64,000 bases of DNA from DATAUD01 sp036501665 (lineage in GTDB: Bacteria > Verrucomicrobiota > Verrucomicrobiia > Limisphaerales > Palsa-1400): positions 73,063-137,062 of the forward strand of contig DASXZW010000071.1 in the NCBI GenBank assembly GCA_036501665.1, in the 5' to 3' direction. This document shows positions 17,716-25,854 of this stretch, piece after piece (position 1 is the stretch's first letter; the number at the start of each line of letters is the position of its first letter). Under the pieces are notes generated by a model. That model ran no database searches. It was not told the origin of the DNA and worked only from the letters and a program-made list of their open reading frames with translations. The position numbers and the translations under genes were made by a program.

Positions 17716-18681
17716 ATGACCAACCTGAACCGTAGAGCGTTCCTTCAAAAATCGGGGCAGGGCGCGTTGATTGCCGGAGTCCTCGCCGGAGATATTCTTG
17801 ACGCCAATGCCGCGGAGACGAAGCCGCGCAAAATGACGGCGGATCTTGTTTGCGGCAACCTTGGAATTTCCGCCAATCAGAATGAGGCAATCGAATTGGC
17901 GGGGCGGCATGGCTTTGAGTCTGTCGGCGTTGACGCGGAGTATGTTGCATCTCTGGAGGCCAGTCAAGTTGAAGAAATAAAATCCAAACTGAAGAGCAAA
18001 AATCTTGTGTGGGGCGCTGCCGGTCTGACGGTGGATTTTCGCGGGGACGATGCTCGTTTTGAATCAACCCTCGCAAAGCTGCCCGCAATTGCCGGCGGAC
18101 TTCAGCGGGCCGGAGTGCAACGTGTTTCCACCTGGCTCAATCCGAGTCATCATCAACTGACTTACATGCAGAATTTTCGGCAGCACGCGTCCCGGATGCG
18201 GCGGGTTGCGGCGGTTCTTGCGAACGAGAACATTCGCTTCGGCATGGAGTATGTCGCGCCAAAAACATTGTGGGCGAGCGGGCGTTATCCGTTTATCCAT
18301 ACGCTCGCGGAAATGAAAGATTTGCTCGCTGAAATGAACTCGCCGAACGCCGGCGTTGTTTTGGATAGCTGGCATTGGTGGCATGCTGGAAACACTGCGG
18401 AGGACATCCTCACTCTCCGGGGCCGGGACGTTATTGCTGTGGATTTGAACGACGCTCCGACCGGCGTTCCAAAAGACCAGATGCCGGACAATCGCCGCGA
18501 ATTGCCTTGCGCAACGGGAGTCATCGATCTTGGCGCGTTTTTGAGCGCTCTTAACGAAATCGGGTACGACGGCCCGGTTCGCGCCGAACCTTTCAACCAG
18601 ACTGTCAATCATATGCCAAAGGACGAGGCTTGCGAGGCCGCGGTCGTTTCGATCAGGAAGGCATTCGCGATGATTCATTGA
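17716..18681 (+). CDS. Tat-exported TIM-barrel sugar isomerase/epimerase-like protein
   Basis: The N-terminus NRRAFLQKSGQGALIAGVLA has a twin-arginine-like signal (Arg-Arg, Phe-Leu, a hydrophobic core without charge), so export by Tat is likely. The remaining ~290 residues show the xylose-isomerase-like TIM barrel: EAIELAGRHGFESVGVDAEY, RFGMEYVAPKT, VVLDSWHWWHAGN and DVIAVDLNDAP. Conserved acids and a His for metal binding are visible in the last two. Exported members of this superfamily are common in Verrucomicrobiota and Planctomycetes; the substrate is unassigned. The downstream GH172 gene starts 14 bp after it. Confidence 0.82.
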   Translation: MTNLNRRAFLQKSGQGALIAGVLAGDILDANAAETKPRKMTADLVCGNLGISANQNEAIELAGRHGFESVGVDAEYVASLEASQVEEIKSKLKSKNLVWGAAGLTVDFRGDDARFESTLAKLPAIAGGLQRAGVQRVSTWLNPSHHQLTYMQNFRQHASRMRRVAAVLANENIRFGMEYVAPKTLWASGRYPFIHTLAEMKDLLAEMNSPNAGVVLDSWHWWHAGNTAEDILTLRGRDVIAVDLNDAPTGVPKDQMPDNRRELPCATGVIDLGAFLSALNEIGYDGPVRAEPFNQTVNHMPKDEACEAAVVSIRKAFAMIH

Positions 18682-18695
18682 GCAACTTGCATGAT

Positions 18696-20351
18696 GTGAA
18701 AAAAACTATTGACACAATTATTGGGCTTGCGTTGGTATTGTTGATGATGGCCGGCCTCGCTGGCCGCGCCGTTGCCGGGCCGCTCGAAGACCTGGATAAG
18801 CCGATGGAAGGCCGTTCGATGCGCGCCACCTCCACGATGCGCGAAGGCGAGAGCCGCCGCATGGGCCACGATGTCCGTCATCCCGAAGCGCCTCCTCGCG
18901 GCGATACCAACGAGATGAGCAATTGGGATAATTTCACCGTCGCTCCGGGGGACACGCATGTATTGCTCGACGCGCGAGGGCCGGGCGTCATCAACCATAT
19001 CTGGATGACCTTTCTCGGGCCGGAAAAGCAAAACTGGGCCAAGAACGGTTCGGCCAATCACCAGGAATTATTGCTGCGCATTTATTGGGACGGGAACGAG
19101 CGGCCCGGAGTTGAAGCGCCGGTCGGTGATTTTTTTGCAAGCTGTTTCGGGCAGCGGCACGAAGTGATCAGCCTGCCGGTTGTTGTCACGGACGGGTCCG
19201 CATACAATTGCTTTTGGCCGATGCCCTTTCGCAAATCCGCCCGGATCGAAATCGTCAATCAAAGCAAAAAGCCGCTCAGCCTGCTTTACTACAATATTGA
19301 TTGGGTCAAGAAGAACAGCGTATCAGAGGACACACCCTATTTTTACGCGCAATACCGCCAGGAATATCCGGTCGGGCATGGGAAGGATTACGTAATACTT
19401 GACACCAAAGGGAAAGGCCATTACGTCGGCACGGTGCTGGCCGTCCGCACGCGCAGCCCGCTCTGGTTCGGCGAAGGAGACGAAAAAATTTATATTGACG
19501 GTGAAAAATCGCCGTCGATCTGGGGCACCGGAACTGAGGATTATTTTCTCATGGCCTGGGGCTTGCGCGCCCACAACACGCCGTATTTCGGATGCCCGTG
19601 GACGGACCAATGGGGGATCATCGGCGGCCATACCGAGGCGTATCGCTGGCACATCAACGATCCCATCATCTTCGACAAAGGCATTCGTGTGACGATCGAA
19701 CATTGGGGCTGGATTTCGCCTGATGAAAATCCCGATTACAAACAAATGAGTTGGAACGAACGCGAGGACGATTATTCCAGCGTCGCGTTTTGGTATCAGA
19801 CCGGCCAACCGACTTTTGATTATCGCGCTCCCGATGCCGTCGAACGCGCGTTGCCCAGCCTCGAAAAACTGATCGTGCCCGCGACAAATTTTATGGACGC
19901 GCAGTTTCATGGAAAAGGCGTCGCGTTCCCGCAGGAGCTTGATCTGTACGACGAACCGCAACTCTTTTTCCGCCCAAGCGACGTTTCGGACGGCTGGATG
20001 GAAATGCACTTTACCGTAACCAAAAAGGAGCCTGTCCGTCTTTTGCTCAATACGACGAAAGCCCCCGATTTTGGGATTTACCAGATTTCGCTCAACGGCG
20101 TTAAGCTCGGCGATCCGGTTGATTTTTACAGTTCCAACGTCGTCAACGAAGAGACTCAACTTCTGGATTTCTGGCCCGATCCCGGCGAATATACTTTGCG
20201 CATGGAATGCACCGGCAAAAACTTCGCCTCCAGCGGTATTTATTGTGGCGTGGAATCGCTTCGATTGCGCGGCCGCCGTCCGCGCGTCACAACGATGGGT
20301 CACGACAAGGACAAAGACTGGCGCAAAGACCCGAAGATGTACAACGATTGA
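18696..20351 (+). CDS. GH172 (DUF2961) exported glycoside hydrolase
   Basis: DUF2961 proteins form GH172, which includes difructose dianhydride-forming and D-arabinofuranosidase enzymes. Here FFASCFGQRHEVISLPV, the motif GTGTEDYF with Glu281, and GGHTEAYRW with Glu314 match the family; these two glutamates are candidate catalytic residues. A GTG start at 18696 is chosen because it gives a clean signal peptide (IIGLALVLLMMAGLAGRAVAG); the two ATGs just before it are out of frame. An ATG at 18630 lies inside the preceding gene and would precede the signal with ~22 extra residues. The protein is about 552 residues long and the substrate is unknown. Confidence 0.88.
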   Translation: MKKTIDTIIGLALVLLMMAGLAGRAVAGPLEDLDKPMEGRSMRATSTMREGESRRMGHDVRHPEAPPRGDTNEMSNWDNFTVAPGDTHVLLDARGPGVINHIWMTFLGPEKQNWAKNGSANHQELLLRIYWDGNERPGVEAPVGDFFASCFGQRHEVISLPVVVTDGSAYNCFWPMPFRKSARIEIVNQSKKPLSLLYYNIDWVKKNSVSEDTPYFYAQYRQEYPVGHGKDYVILDTKGKGHYVGTVLAVRTRSPLWFGEGDEKIYIDGEKSPSIWGTGTEDYFLMAWGLRAHNTPYFGCPWTDQWGIIGGHTEAYRWHINDPIIFDKGIRVTIEHWGWISPDENPDYKQMSWNEREDDYSSVAFWYQTGQPTFDYRAPDAVERALPSLEKLIVPATNFMDAQFHGKGVAFPQELDLYDEPQLFFRPSDVSDGWMEMHFTVTKKEPVRLLLNTTKAPDFGIYQISLNGVKLGDPVDFYSSNVVNEETQLLDFWPDPGEYTLRMECTGKNFASSGIYCGVESLRLRGRRPRVTTMGHDKDKDWRKDPKMYND

Positions 20352-20360
20352 ACAAACCTC

Positions 20361-21626
20361 ATGGACGGCGATCCCGCCAATCTGAGTAAACAAAAGCGGA
20401 ATTATCCGTTGTTGCTGGCGAGTCAGTTTCTGAGCGCGTTCGGCGATAATCTGATTTTGATGATTATTCTCGGCCCCTTCCTGATAGAGCGGAACAAGGG
20501 ACTGATCACCGAGCAGCAGCAAAGCATCGCGAACGTTTTTTACACGAGCCTGTTGTTTGTTCCTTATGTGTTGCTCGCGCCGCTTGCGGGTTATTTGAAC
20601 GACCGATTTTCCAAGAACCGCGCGTTGATGGCCGGCAATCTTTTCAAGCTCATCGGCGCCGCGATCACCGCCGCTGGAATTGGCGCAAATAAAACCTGGC
20701 TTGGCGTCGGGTATTTTGTTGTTGGCATCGGCGCTTGTGTTTATTCGCCCGCAAAATACGGCATTCTTCCCGAAATTCTTCCGAAGGAACGGCTCGTCAA
20801 GGCGAACGGGCTGTTGGAATTGTTGACGCTCGTCGCTATCCTCACCGGCAACATCGCCGGCGCAATGGCATTTGACAGACTGGCGCTCTCAACGTGTTAC
20901 GCAATCACGATGGCGATCTACGCGCTTTCACTCGCGCTGAATCTCGTGATGACGCGGACTCCCTTTTATCGCGAGGTGCAATTTGCGGGAATTTCCGGCG
21001 AATTCTTCCACAACGTTGGCCAGCTCTTTTCGCAAAAGCGGCTTGCTCGTATCCTGGTTGGAACCGCTCTTTTTTGGGTTTGCGGCGCGGTGCTGAAAAT
21101 GAATTTTCAACCCTGGGGCCAGCGCGTTTTGAACCTGCAAACGATGACCGCCATCAGCCTGTTGGGTCTATGGCTGAGCATCGGCGTCATGGCGGGGAGT
21201 GTGTTGGCGGGGCAACTTTATGCCGTTGGCGATTTGCGCGCGACACGGCGATACGGCTGGCTGCTGGCCGGTGGGATTTTAGCGCTTGGCAGCGTAAGGG
21301 CTATTGTTGACTCTGGGTTCAGCCATGTTCTCGCGGTTGCGATTGCGATATTGATTGTTACCGGTCTGATTGCCGGCTTGTTTTTGATTCCGCTCAACGC
21401 CGCGCTTCAGGCCGAATCGCACAAGGACCGCCTCGGCAAAACCATCGCCACTCAAAACGGAATGGAAAATCTCGCGATGCTCGGCGGGTCCGCAATCGCT
21501 TACTTGAACGTAAAAATCGACTTCAACCCTTCGCAACTTCTCCTGGTCCTTGCGGTCTTCGTTGCAGTGGTAGTCGTCTGGTTAAAAATTCCGCCAAAGC
21601 AGCCCCTTGCAGAAAATGGTGAATGA
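20361..21626 (+). CDS. lplT: LplT-like lysophospholipid transporter (MFS)
   Basis: A 421-residue major facilitator protein with about 12 hydrophobic helices. The LplT signature region reads GIGACVYSPAKYGILPEILP, close to the PAKYGILPE motif of lysophospholipid flippases; PLAGYLNDRFSKNRA is a typical MFS loop 2-3. LplT flips 2-acyl-glycerophosphoethanolamine and related lysolipids across the inner membrane for reacylation by Aas. The gene starts 10 bp after the GH172 gene and overlaps the next gene by ATGA (21623-21626), so translational coupling is likely. The operon context strongly supports the assignment. Confidence 0.87.
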   Translation: MDGDPANLSKQKRNYPLLLASQFLSAFGDNLILMIILGPFLIERNKGLITEQQQSIANVFYTSLLFVPYVLLAPLAGYLNDRFSKNRALMAGNLFKLIGAAITAAGIGANKTWLGVGYFVVGIGACVYSPAKYGILPEILPKERLVKANGLLELLTLVAILTGNIAGAMAFDRLALSTCYAITMAIYALSLALNLVMTRTPFYREVQFAGISGEFFHNVGQLFSQKRLARILVGTALFWVCGAVLKMNFQPWGQRVLNLQTMTAISLLGLWLSIGVMAGSVLAGQLYAVGDLRATRRYGWLLAGGILALGSVRAIVDSGFSHVLAVAIAILIVTGLIAGLFLIPLNAALQAESHKDRLGKTIATQNGMENLAMLGGSAIAYLNVKIDFNPSQLLLVLAVFVAVVVVWLKIPPKQPLAENGE

Positions 21627-23032
21627 ATTCCGGCCCACCCATAACTGACAAGCCGGTGTCGATCTTGAAGGCACTTGCGCTCGCAGTCATCGCGGTGGCC
21701 ACTTTTCATCTCGCGTATTTATTCGACGGTTGCGAATTCCTGATAGCCATCTTTCTATTGGGTCTGTTTCAACTCGCCAGGCTGCGCAGCGCACGGCTTG
21801 CGTTCTATTTCGGTTTTGCGATTGGCATTGCCGCTTACGCGCCGCATTTGGCGTTCTTTTGGGAAATATTTGGAGGAGGCGCTATTGCGCTATGGTGCAT
21901 TCTTTCCTTCTGGCTGGGTCTGTTTCTTCTTGTTGGCAGGGCATGTCGAAATCGGTTCGGGCCAACCATTTGGGCCTGCCTTGCGCCATTTATTTGGACC
22001 GGTATTGAATTTTTCCGAAGCGAGCTCTACTACTTTCGATTTTCCTGGCTGAATCCTGGTTACGCATTTTCGCATTTTTCTGGTCTGCAATTTCTAGCGG
22101 AATTCGGCACATATGGAATTGGATTTTTGCTCATGGCATGGGTCGCTTTTTTAAGTTCGTTCATTTGCTTGCCTGCAAAAGTTCGCATCGCGTATGGAAT
22201 TGTTCTGATTGGAATTTCAAGTCTGCCGTTCCTGTATCCGTTTTCTCCAACGCTGGGATCAACTGAATTAATCGTGACGGGCGTGCAATTGGAAGAATGC
22301 ACGGCGGGACAAACCAAGCTTGCTCTGGATGGCGCTCTGAAACATTTCCCGCAAACGGATCTTTTTGTTCTAAGCGAGTATGCCTTTCACGGGCCTGTGC
22401 CTCAGGCGATTCGCGATTGGTGCAAAGCGCATCACAAATTCCTGTTGGCTGGAGGAGAAGACGCAATTTCGCCAACTCAATATTATAACACCGCCTTTGC
22501 GATTGCTCCCGACGGTGAGATTGCCTTTAAGCAAGCCAAGTGTGTCCCGGTTCAATTGATGAAAGACGGCACGCCCGCCTCCAGCCAACATTTATGGAAC
22601 TCTCCCTGGGGCAAGTTGGGAGTGGGGATTTGTTACGATGCAAGCTACTCGCGTGTCACTGATAATTTGGTTCGACAGGGCGCACAAGGGTTGATCTTTC
22701 CAACGATGGATCTCGGCGATTGGGGCCGGCACGAACACGATCTGCACGCGAGGATTGGCCCGATGTGCGCCGCCGAATACCGGTTGCCGATCCTTAAGGT
22801 TTGCAGTTCGGGAATCTCGCAACTAATTTCTCGTCAAGGCCGCGTAGTGGTTTCGGCGCCGTTTCCCGGCGAGGGCGACCTGATCTCTGGGCGGCTCGAA
22901 TTGGCCGGGAAAGGTCAAATGCCGCCAGACAGATTGCTCGGACGAATTTCGGTAGCCATTACTCTCGCGCTGGTCTTGTGGCTTTTGATTGATTCTATTC
23001 GAGGGCGGCGAATTAAACCTTCAATTCCATGA
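21623..23032 (+). CDS. lnt: Apolipoprotein N-acyltransferase-like protein
   Basis: Lnt transfers an acyl chain from phosphatidylethanolamine to the N-terminus of lipoproteins and leaves lyso-PE. The first ~210 residues are a multi-helix membrane domain; the rest is a carbon-nitrogen hydrolase domain. The catalytic triad positions are present: Glu252 in LSEYAF, Lys306 in FKQAKCVPV, and Cys337 in GVGICYDAS. A last helix (ISVAITLALVLWLLIDSI) follows. At 469 residues it is shorter than E. coli Lnt (512). ATGA overlaps join it to the genes on both sides. A more distant nitrilase-fold amidohydrolase is possible, but the membrane domain argues for Lnt. Confidence 0.85.
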   Translation: MNSGPPITDKPVSILKALALAVIAVATFHLAYLFDGCEFLIAIFLLGLFQLARLRSARLAFYFGFAIGIAAYAPHLAFFWEIFGGGAIALWCILSFWLGLFLLVGRACRNRFGPTIWACLAPFIWTGIEFFRSELYYFRFSWLNPGYAFSHFSGLQFLAEFGTYGIGFLLMAWVAFLSSFICLPAKVRIAYGIVLIGISSLPFLYPFSPTLGSTELIVTGVQLEECTAGQTKLALDGALKHFPQTDLFVLSEYAFHGPVPQAIRDWCKAHHKFLLAGGEDAISPTQYYNTAFAIAPDGEIAFKQAKCVPVQLMKDGTPASSQHLWNSPWGKLGVGICYDASYSRVTDNLVRQGAQGLIFPTMDLGDWGRHEHDLHARIGPMCAAEYRLPILKVCSSGISQLISRQGRVVVSAPFPGEGDLISGRLELAGKGQMPPDRLLGRISVAITLALVLWLLIDSIRGRRIKPSIP

Positions 23033-25161
23033 TGAAAACAATCGTCCGTTTTCTTCTGCGCCTGTTGTTTAGGTTTCGCGCCGAGAATGTTGCGGTTCTT
23101 GACACCACGGGGCCGGTCATCCTGCTGCCGAACCACACTTCGTGGCTCGATTGGTTTTTTGTGGCGGCGTGCGTTGATAGCACCTGGCGGTTTGTGACGT
23201 CGAAGGAGGCGGCGCAGACCAGCTTAGTTCATCGGTTCATCATGATCAACCGATTCACTTTTCCCGTCGAAATTGATTCCCCGTTTGCTGTCAAGCGCAT
23301 GGCGGAGTTTCTTCAAAGCGGCGGCAAGCTCGTTCTTTTTCCCGAAGGCCGCCTCTCCCGAACCGGCTCGTTGATGAAGCTTTTTGAAGGCACCGGTTTT
23401 CTGCTGCTCAAAACGAACGCCAAGGTCATCACCTGTTATTTGCGCGGCGCGAGGCGGCTCCCGTATTCTCCCAATCCCAACCGCAAATTCCTTTTCCCGA
23501 ATGTCTCCGCCCATTTCAGCGAACTTCTGACCGCGCCAAAGCCCGAAGGCATGAGCATGATCCGCGCACGGCAGCGCGTGACGCGATGGGTCTATGATAC
23601 GATGGTCCGTCAACAATTTGAATGCGATTTCGCCGCCTCGCCGGATTCTGTGCTGGGCTTTATCGTGGAAACCGCGCGGCAATTCCCCGCGAACAATGTC
23701 CTCCAGGATGTGTCGCGGAAAAAGCTCACGTTGCGCCGATTGCTCGCGGGCGCAGCGGCGCTCGCGGAACAATGGCCTGCTCGGTTGTCCGCGGAACAAG
23801 GTGAACACGTCGGCGTCCTTCTTCCCAATTCCAACGCGGTCCCGGCGGCGCTTCTCAGCCTTTGGTCAGTTTCCAAAATCCCCGCGATATTCAACTTCTC
23901 CACTGGCATTCCGACAATGCTCGCCTGCGCGAAACTTGCGGGGGTCAAGAATATCATTACTTCCAAATTGTTCCTGGAGCGCGCCAAGCTGAACCTCCAG
24001 CCGATGACCGACGCAGGCGTCAATATTATTTATCTGGAGGATGTTCGCGCCGCGATTTCCAAACCGCAGCAATGGCGCGCGCTGCTTCGCGCGACTTTCA
24101 GCGCGAATTCCCTCGTCGGCGCTCAGAAGCGCGATGCCACGGCGGTCATTCTTTTCACGAGTGGTTCCGAAGGCCCGCCCAAAGGCGTCGAGTTAACCCA
24201 CGCCAATCTTATTTCCAACATCCTCCAAATGCTCTCGGTCCTAGACCTCATGGACACCGACCGCATTTTCAACGCAATGCCGCTGTTCCATAGCTTTGGC
24301 TTGCTGGGGTTGCTTCTCGGCGTTTCGCGCGGGATTTATGTTTTTCTTTATCCTTCGCCGCTGCACTACCGCATCATTCCGTCGCTCCTTTACGAATTGG
24401 ATTGCACGATTTTTTTTGGCACCAACACGTTCCTCAACGGATACGCGCGCAAGGCCCACGCGTACGATTTTCGCAGCGTGCGAATGCTCATTGCCGGCGC
24501 GGAAAAATTGCAGGAAGCCACCGCCAACATTTGGGCGCGGCAACTCGGTGTTCGCGTGTTGGAAGGCTACGGCGCGACGGAGTGCAGCCCGGCGATCACT
24601 ATCAATACCTTGCTCAATCCGCGGTTCGGTTCCGCAGGGCGGTTCCTGCCGGGAATCGAGTCTCGATTTGAGCCGGTCGAGGGCGTTGCGGAGGGCGGTC
24701 GATTATGGGTGCGCGGCCCGAACATCATGCGCGGCTATCTCAATCCTGAACCAAACGCGAAATTCCAGGAGCAGGGCGGGTGGTATGACACCGGCGACAT
24801 CGCGCGAGTTGATGAGGACGGATTTCTTTTCATACTGGGTCGCCTTAAGCGATTCGCAAAAGTCAGTGGCGAAATGGTCAGCCTCACAGCGGCCGAGGAA
24901 GCGTTGGCGGGCGCTTTTCCACAATATGGTGTGCGCTTTCAAATCGCTGTGCTTGCCCGCCACGATCCCCAGCGCGGCGAGGCCCTTGTTGCCGTTTCAA
25001 ACGAACAAAAGCTGAACCTTGAAGAAGTCCGCGCCGCGATTCGGTCCGCCGGGTTGAGTAATCTTTACGTCCCGCGCGAGGTCAAGTTTTTACGCGAGAT
25101 TCCGAAATTGGGCACCGGCAAAGTCAATCATCGGGAACTTCAGCGATTGATTGACGAGTAG
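23029..25161 (+). CDS. aas: Bifunctional Aas: lysophospholipid acyltransferase and acyl-ACP synthetase
   Basis: The N-terminal acyltransferase carries the H-x4-D box (NHTSWLDW, His36, Asp41) and FPEGRLSRTG. The C-terminal part is an AMP-forming ligase: LFTSGSEGPPKG near residue 375, EGYGATECSP, YDTGDIARVDEDG and a final GTGKVNHREL. Together they match Aas, which reacylates 2-acylglycerophosphoethanolamine at the inner face of the membrane. A TM-like stretch is not obvious between the two halves. The start overlaps the lnt-like gene by ATGA (ATG 23029; ATG 23032 is an alternative). It completes the lplT-lnt-aas operon. Confidence 0.9.
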   Translation: MMKTIVRFLLRLLFRFRAENVAVLDTTGPVILLPNHTSWLDWFFVAACVDSTWRFVTSKEAAQTSLVHRFIMINRFTFPVEIDSPFAVKRMAEFLQSGGKLVLFPEGRLSRTGSLMKLFEGTGFLLLKTNAKVITCYLRGARRLPYSPNPNRKFLFPNVSAHFSELLTAPKPEGMSMIRARQRVTRWVYDTMVRQQFECDFAASPDSVLGFIVETARQFPANNVLQDVSRKKLTLRRLLAGAAALAEQWPARLSAEQGEHVGVLLPNSNAVPAALLSLWSVSKIPAIFNFSTGIPTMLACAKLAGVKNIITSKLFLERAKLNLQPMTDAGVNIIYLEDVRAAISKPQQWRALLRATFSANSLVGAQKRDATAVILFTSGSEGPPKGVELTHANLISNILQMLSVLDLMDTDRIFNAMPLFHSFGLLGLLLGVSRGIYVFLYPSPLHYRIIPSLLYELDCTIFFGTNTFLNGYARKAHAYDFRSVRMLIAGAEKLQEATANIWARQLGVRVLEGYGATECSPAITINTLLNPRFGSAGRFLPGIESRFEPVEGVAEGGRLWVRGPNIMRGYLNPEPNAKFQEQGGWYDTGDIARVDEDGFLFILGRLKRFAKVSGEMVSLTAAEEALAGAFPQYGVRFQIAVLARHDPQRGEALVAVSNEQKLNLEEVRAAIRSAGLSNLYVPREVKFLREIPKLGTGKVNHRELQRLIDE

Positions 25162-25203
25162 CATCGACTTCCCATCCCTGGCGGCATATTGTGGCGCGAA
25201 TTT

Positions 25204-25830
25204 ATGAAACTGCTCTTGTGTTTTCTCCTTGCTGCGTGTGCATCCATTCGCGCCGAAGCCCAGACTCCGCCTCCTCCTGCCGCCGACGCCGGGACGACGA
25301 GCGTCGAGACGATTGTTTGCGTGCGCCACGGGGAAAAACCAAAAGGCGGCCTGGGCCAGCTTAATTGCAAAGGTCTCAATCGCGCCCTGGCTTTGCCGAA
25401 AGTCTTGCTGGGAAAATTCGGAAAGCCTAATTTTGTCTTCGCACCCAACCCAACGGAAAAATCTGATGGGGACAACTATTTCTACGTGCGTCCGCTTGTG
25501 ACCATTGAGCCGACCGCGATTCGATGTGGGCTGCCAATCAACACTAAATTCGGGTTTCGCGACGTCGCCGGACTGGAACAGGAACTTCAACAGGCGCAAT
25601 ATCACAAAGCCACAGTTTTTGTCGCCTGGGAACACGCTTTGCTCGACGTTTTTGCGAAGGAAATGGTAAAGTCACTTGGCGGCGATTCTGCGCAAGTTCC
25701 AAGCTGGGCCTCGGATGATTTTGACAGCATTTTTCTGATCAAAATCACACGCGCGGGGCAGCACCAGACAATTGCATTCAGCGTCGATCACGAAGGCTTG
25801 AATGGCCAGAGCGACGACTGCCCGGATTAA
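25204..25830 (+). CDS. Exported histidine phosphatase-superfamily protein
   Basis: The N-terminus from ATG 25204 (MKLLLCFLLAACASIRAEA) is a signal peptide. After a proline-rich linker the RHG motif appears as VRHGEKPKGG, with a second histidine in VAWEHALLD, as expected in histidine phosphatases. The core is about 170 residues, short for the acid-phosphatase branch and near the minimal phosphoglycerate-mutase-like size. The location is periplasmic or extracellular. The gene is 43 bp after the aas-like gene and 25 bp before a sialate O-acetylesterase gene. The substrate is not clear from sequence. Confidence 0.82.
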   Translation: MKLLLCFLLAACASIRAEAQTPPPPAADAGTTSVETIVCVRHGEKPKGGLGQLNCKGLNRALALPKVLLGKFGKPNFVFAPNPTEKSDGDNYFYVRPLVTIEPTAIRCGLPINTKFGFRDVAGLEQELQQAQYHKATVFVAWEHALLDVFAKEMVKSLGGDSAQVPSWASDDFDSIFLIKITRAGQHQTIAFSVDHEGLNGQSDDCPD

Positions 25831-25854
25831 ACGCGCCGCTTTCGCAATACTTAT

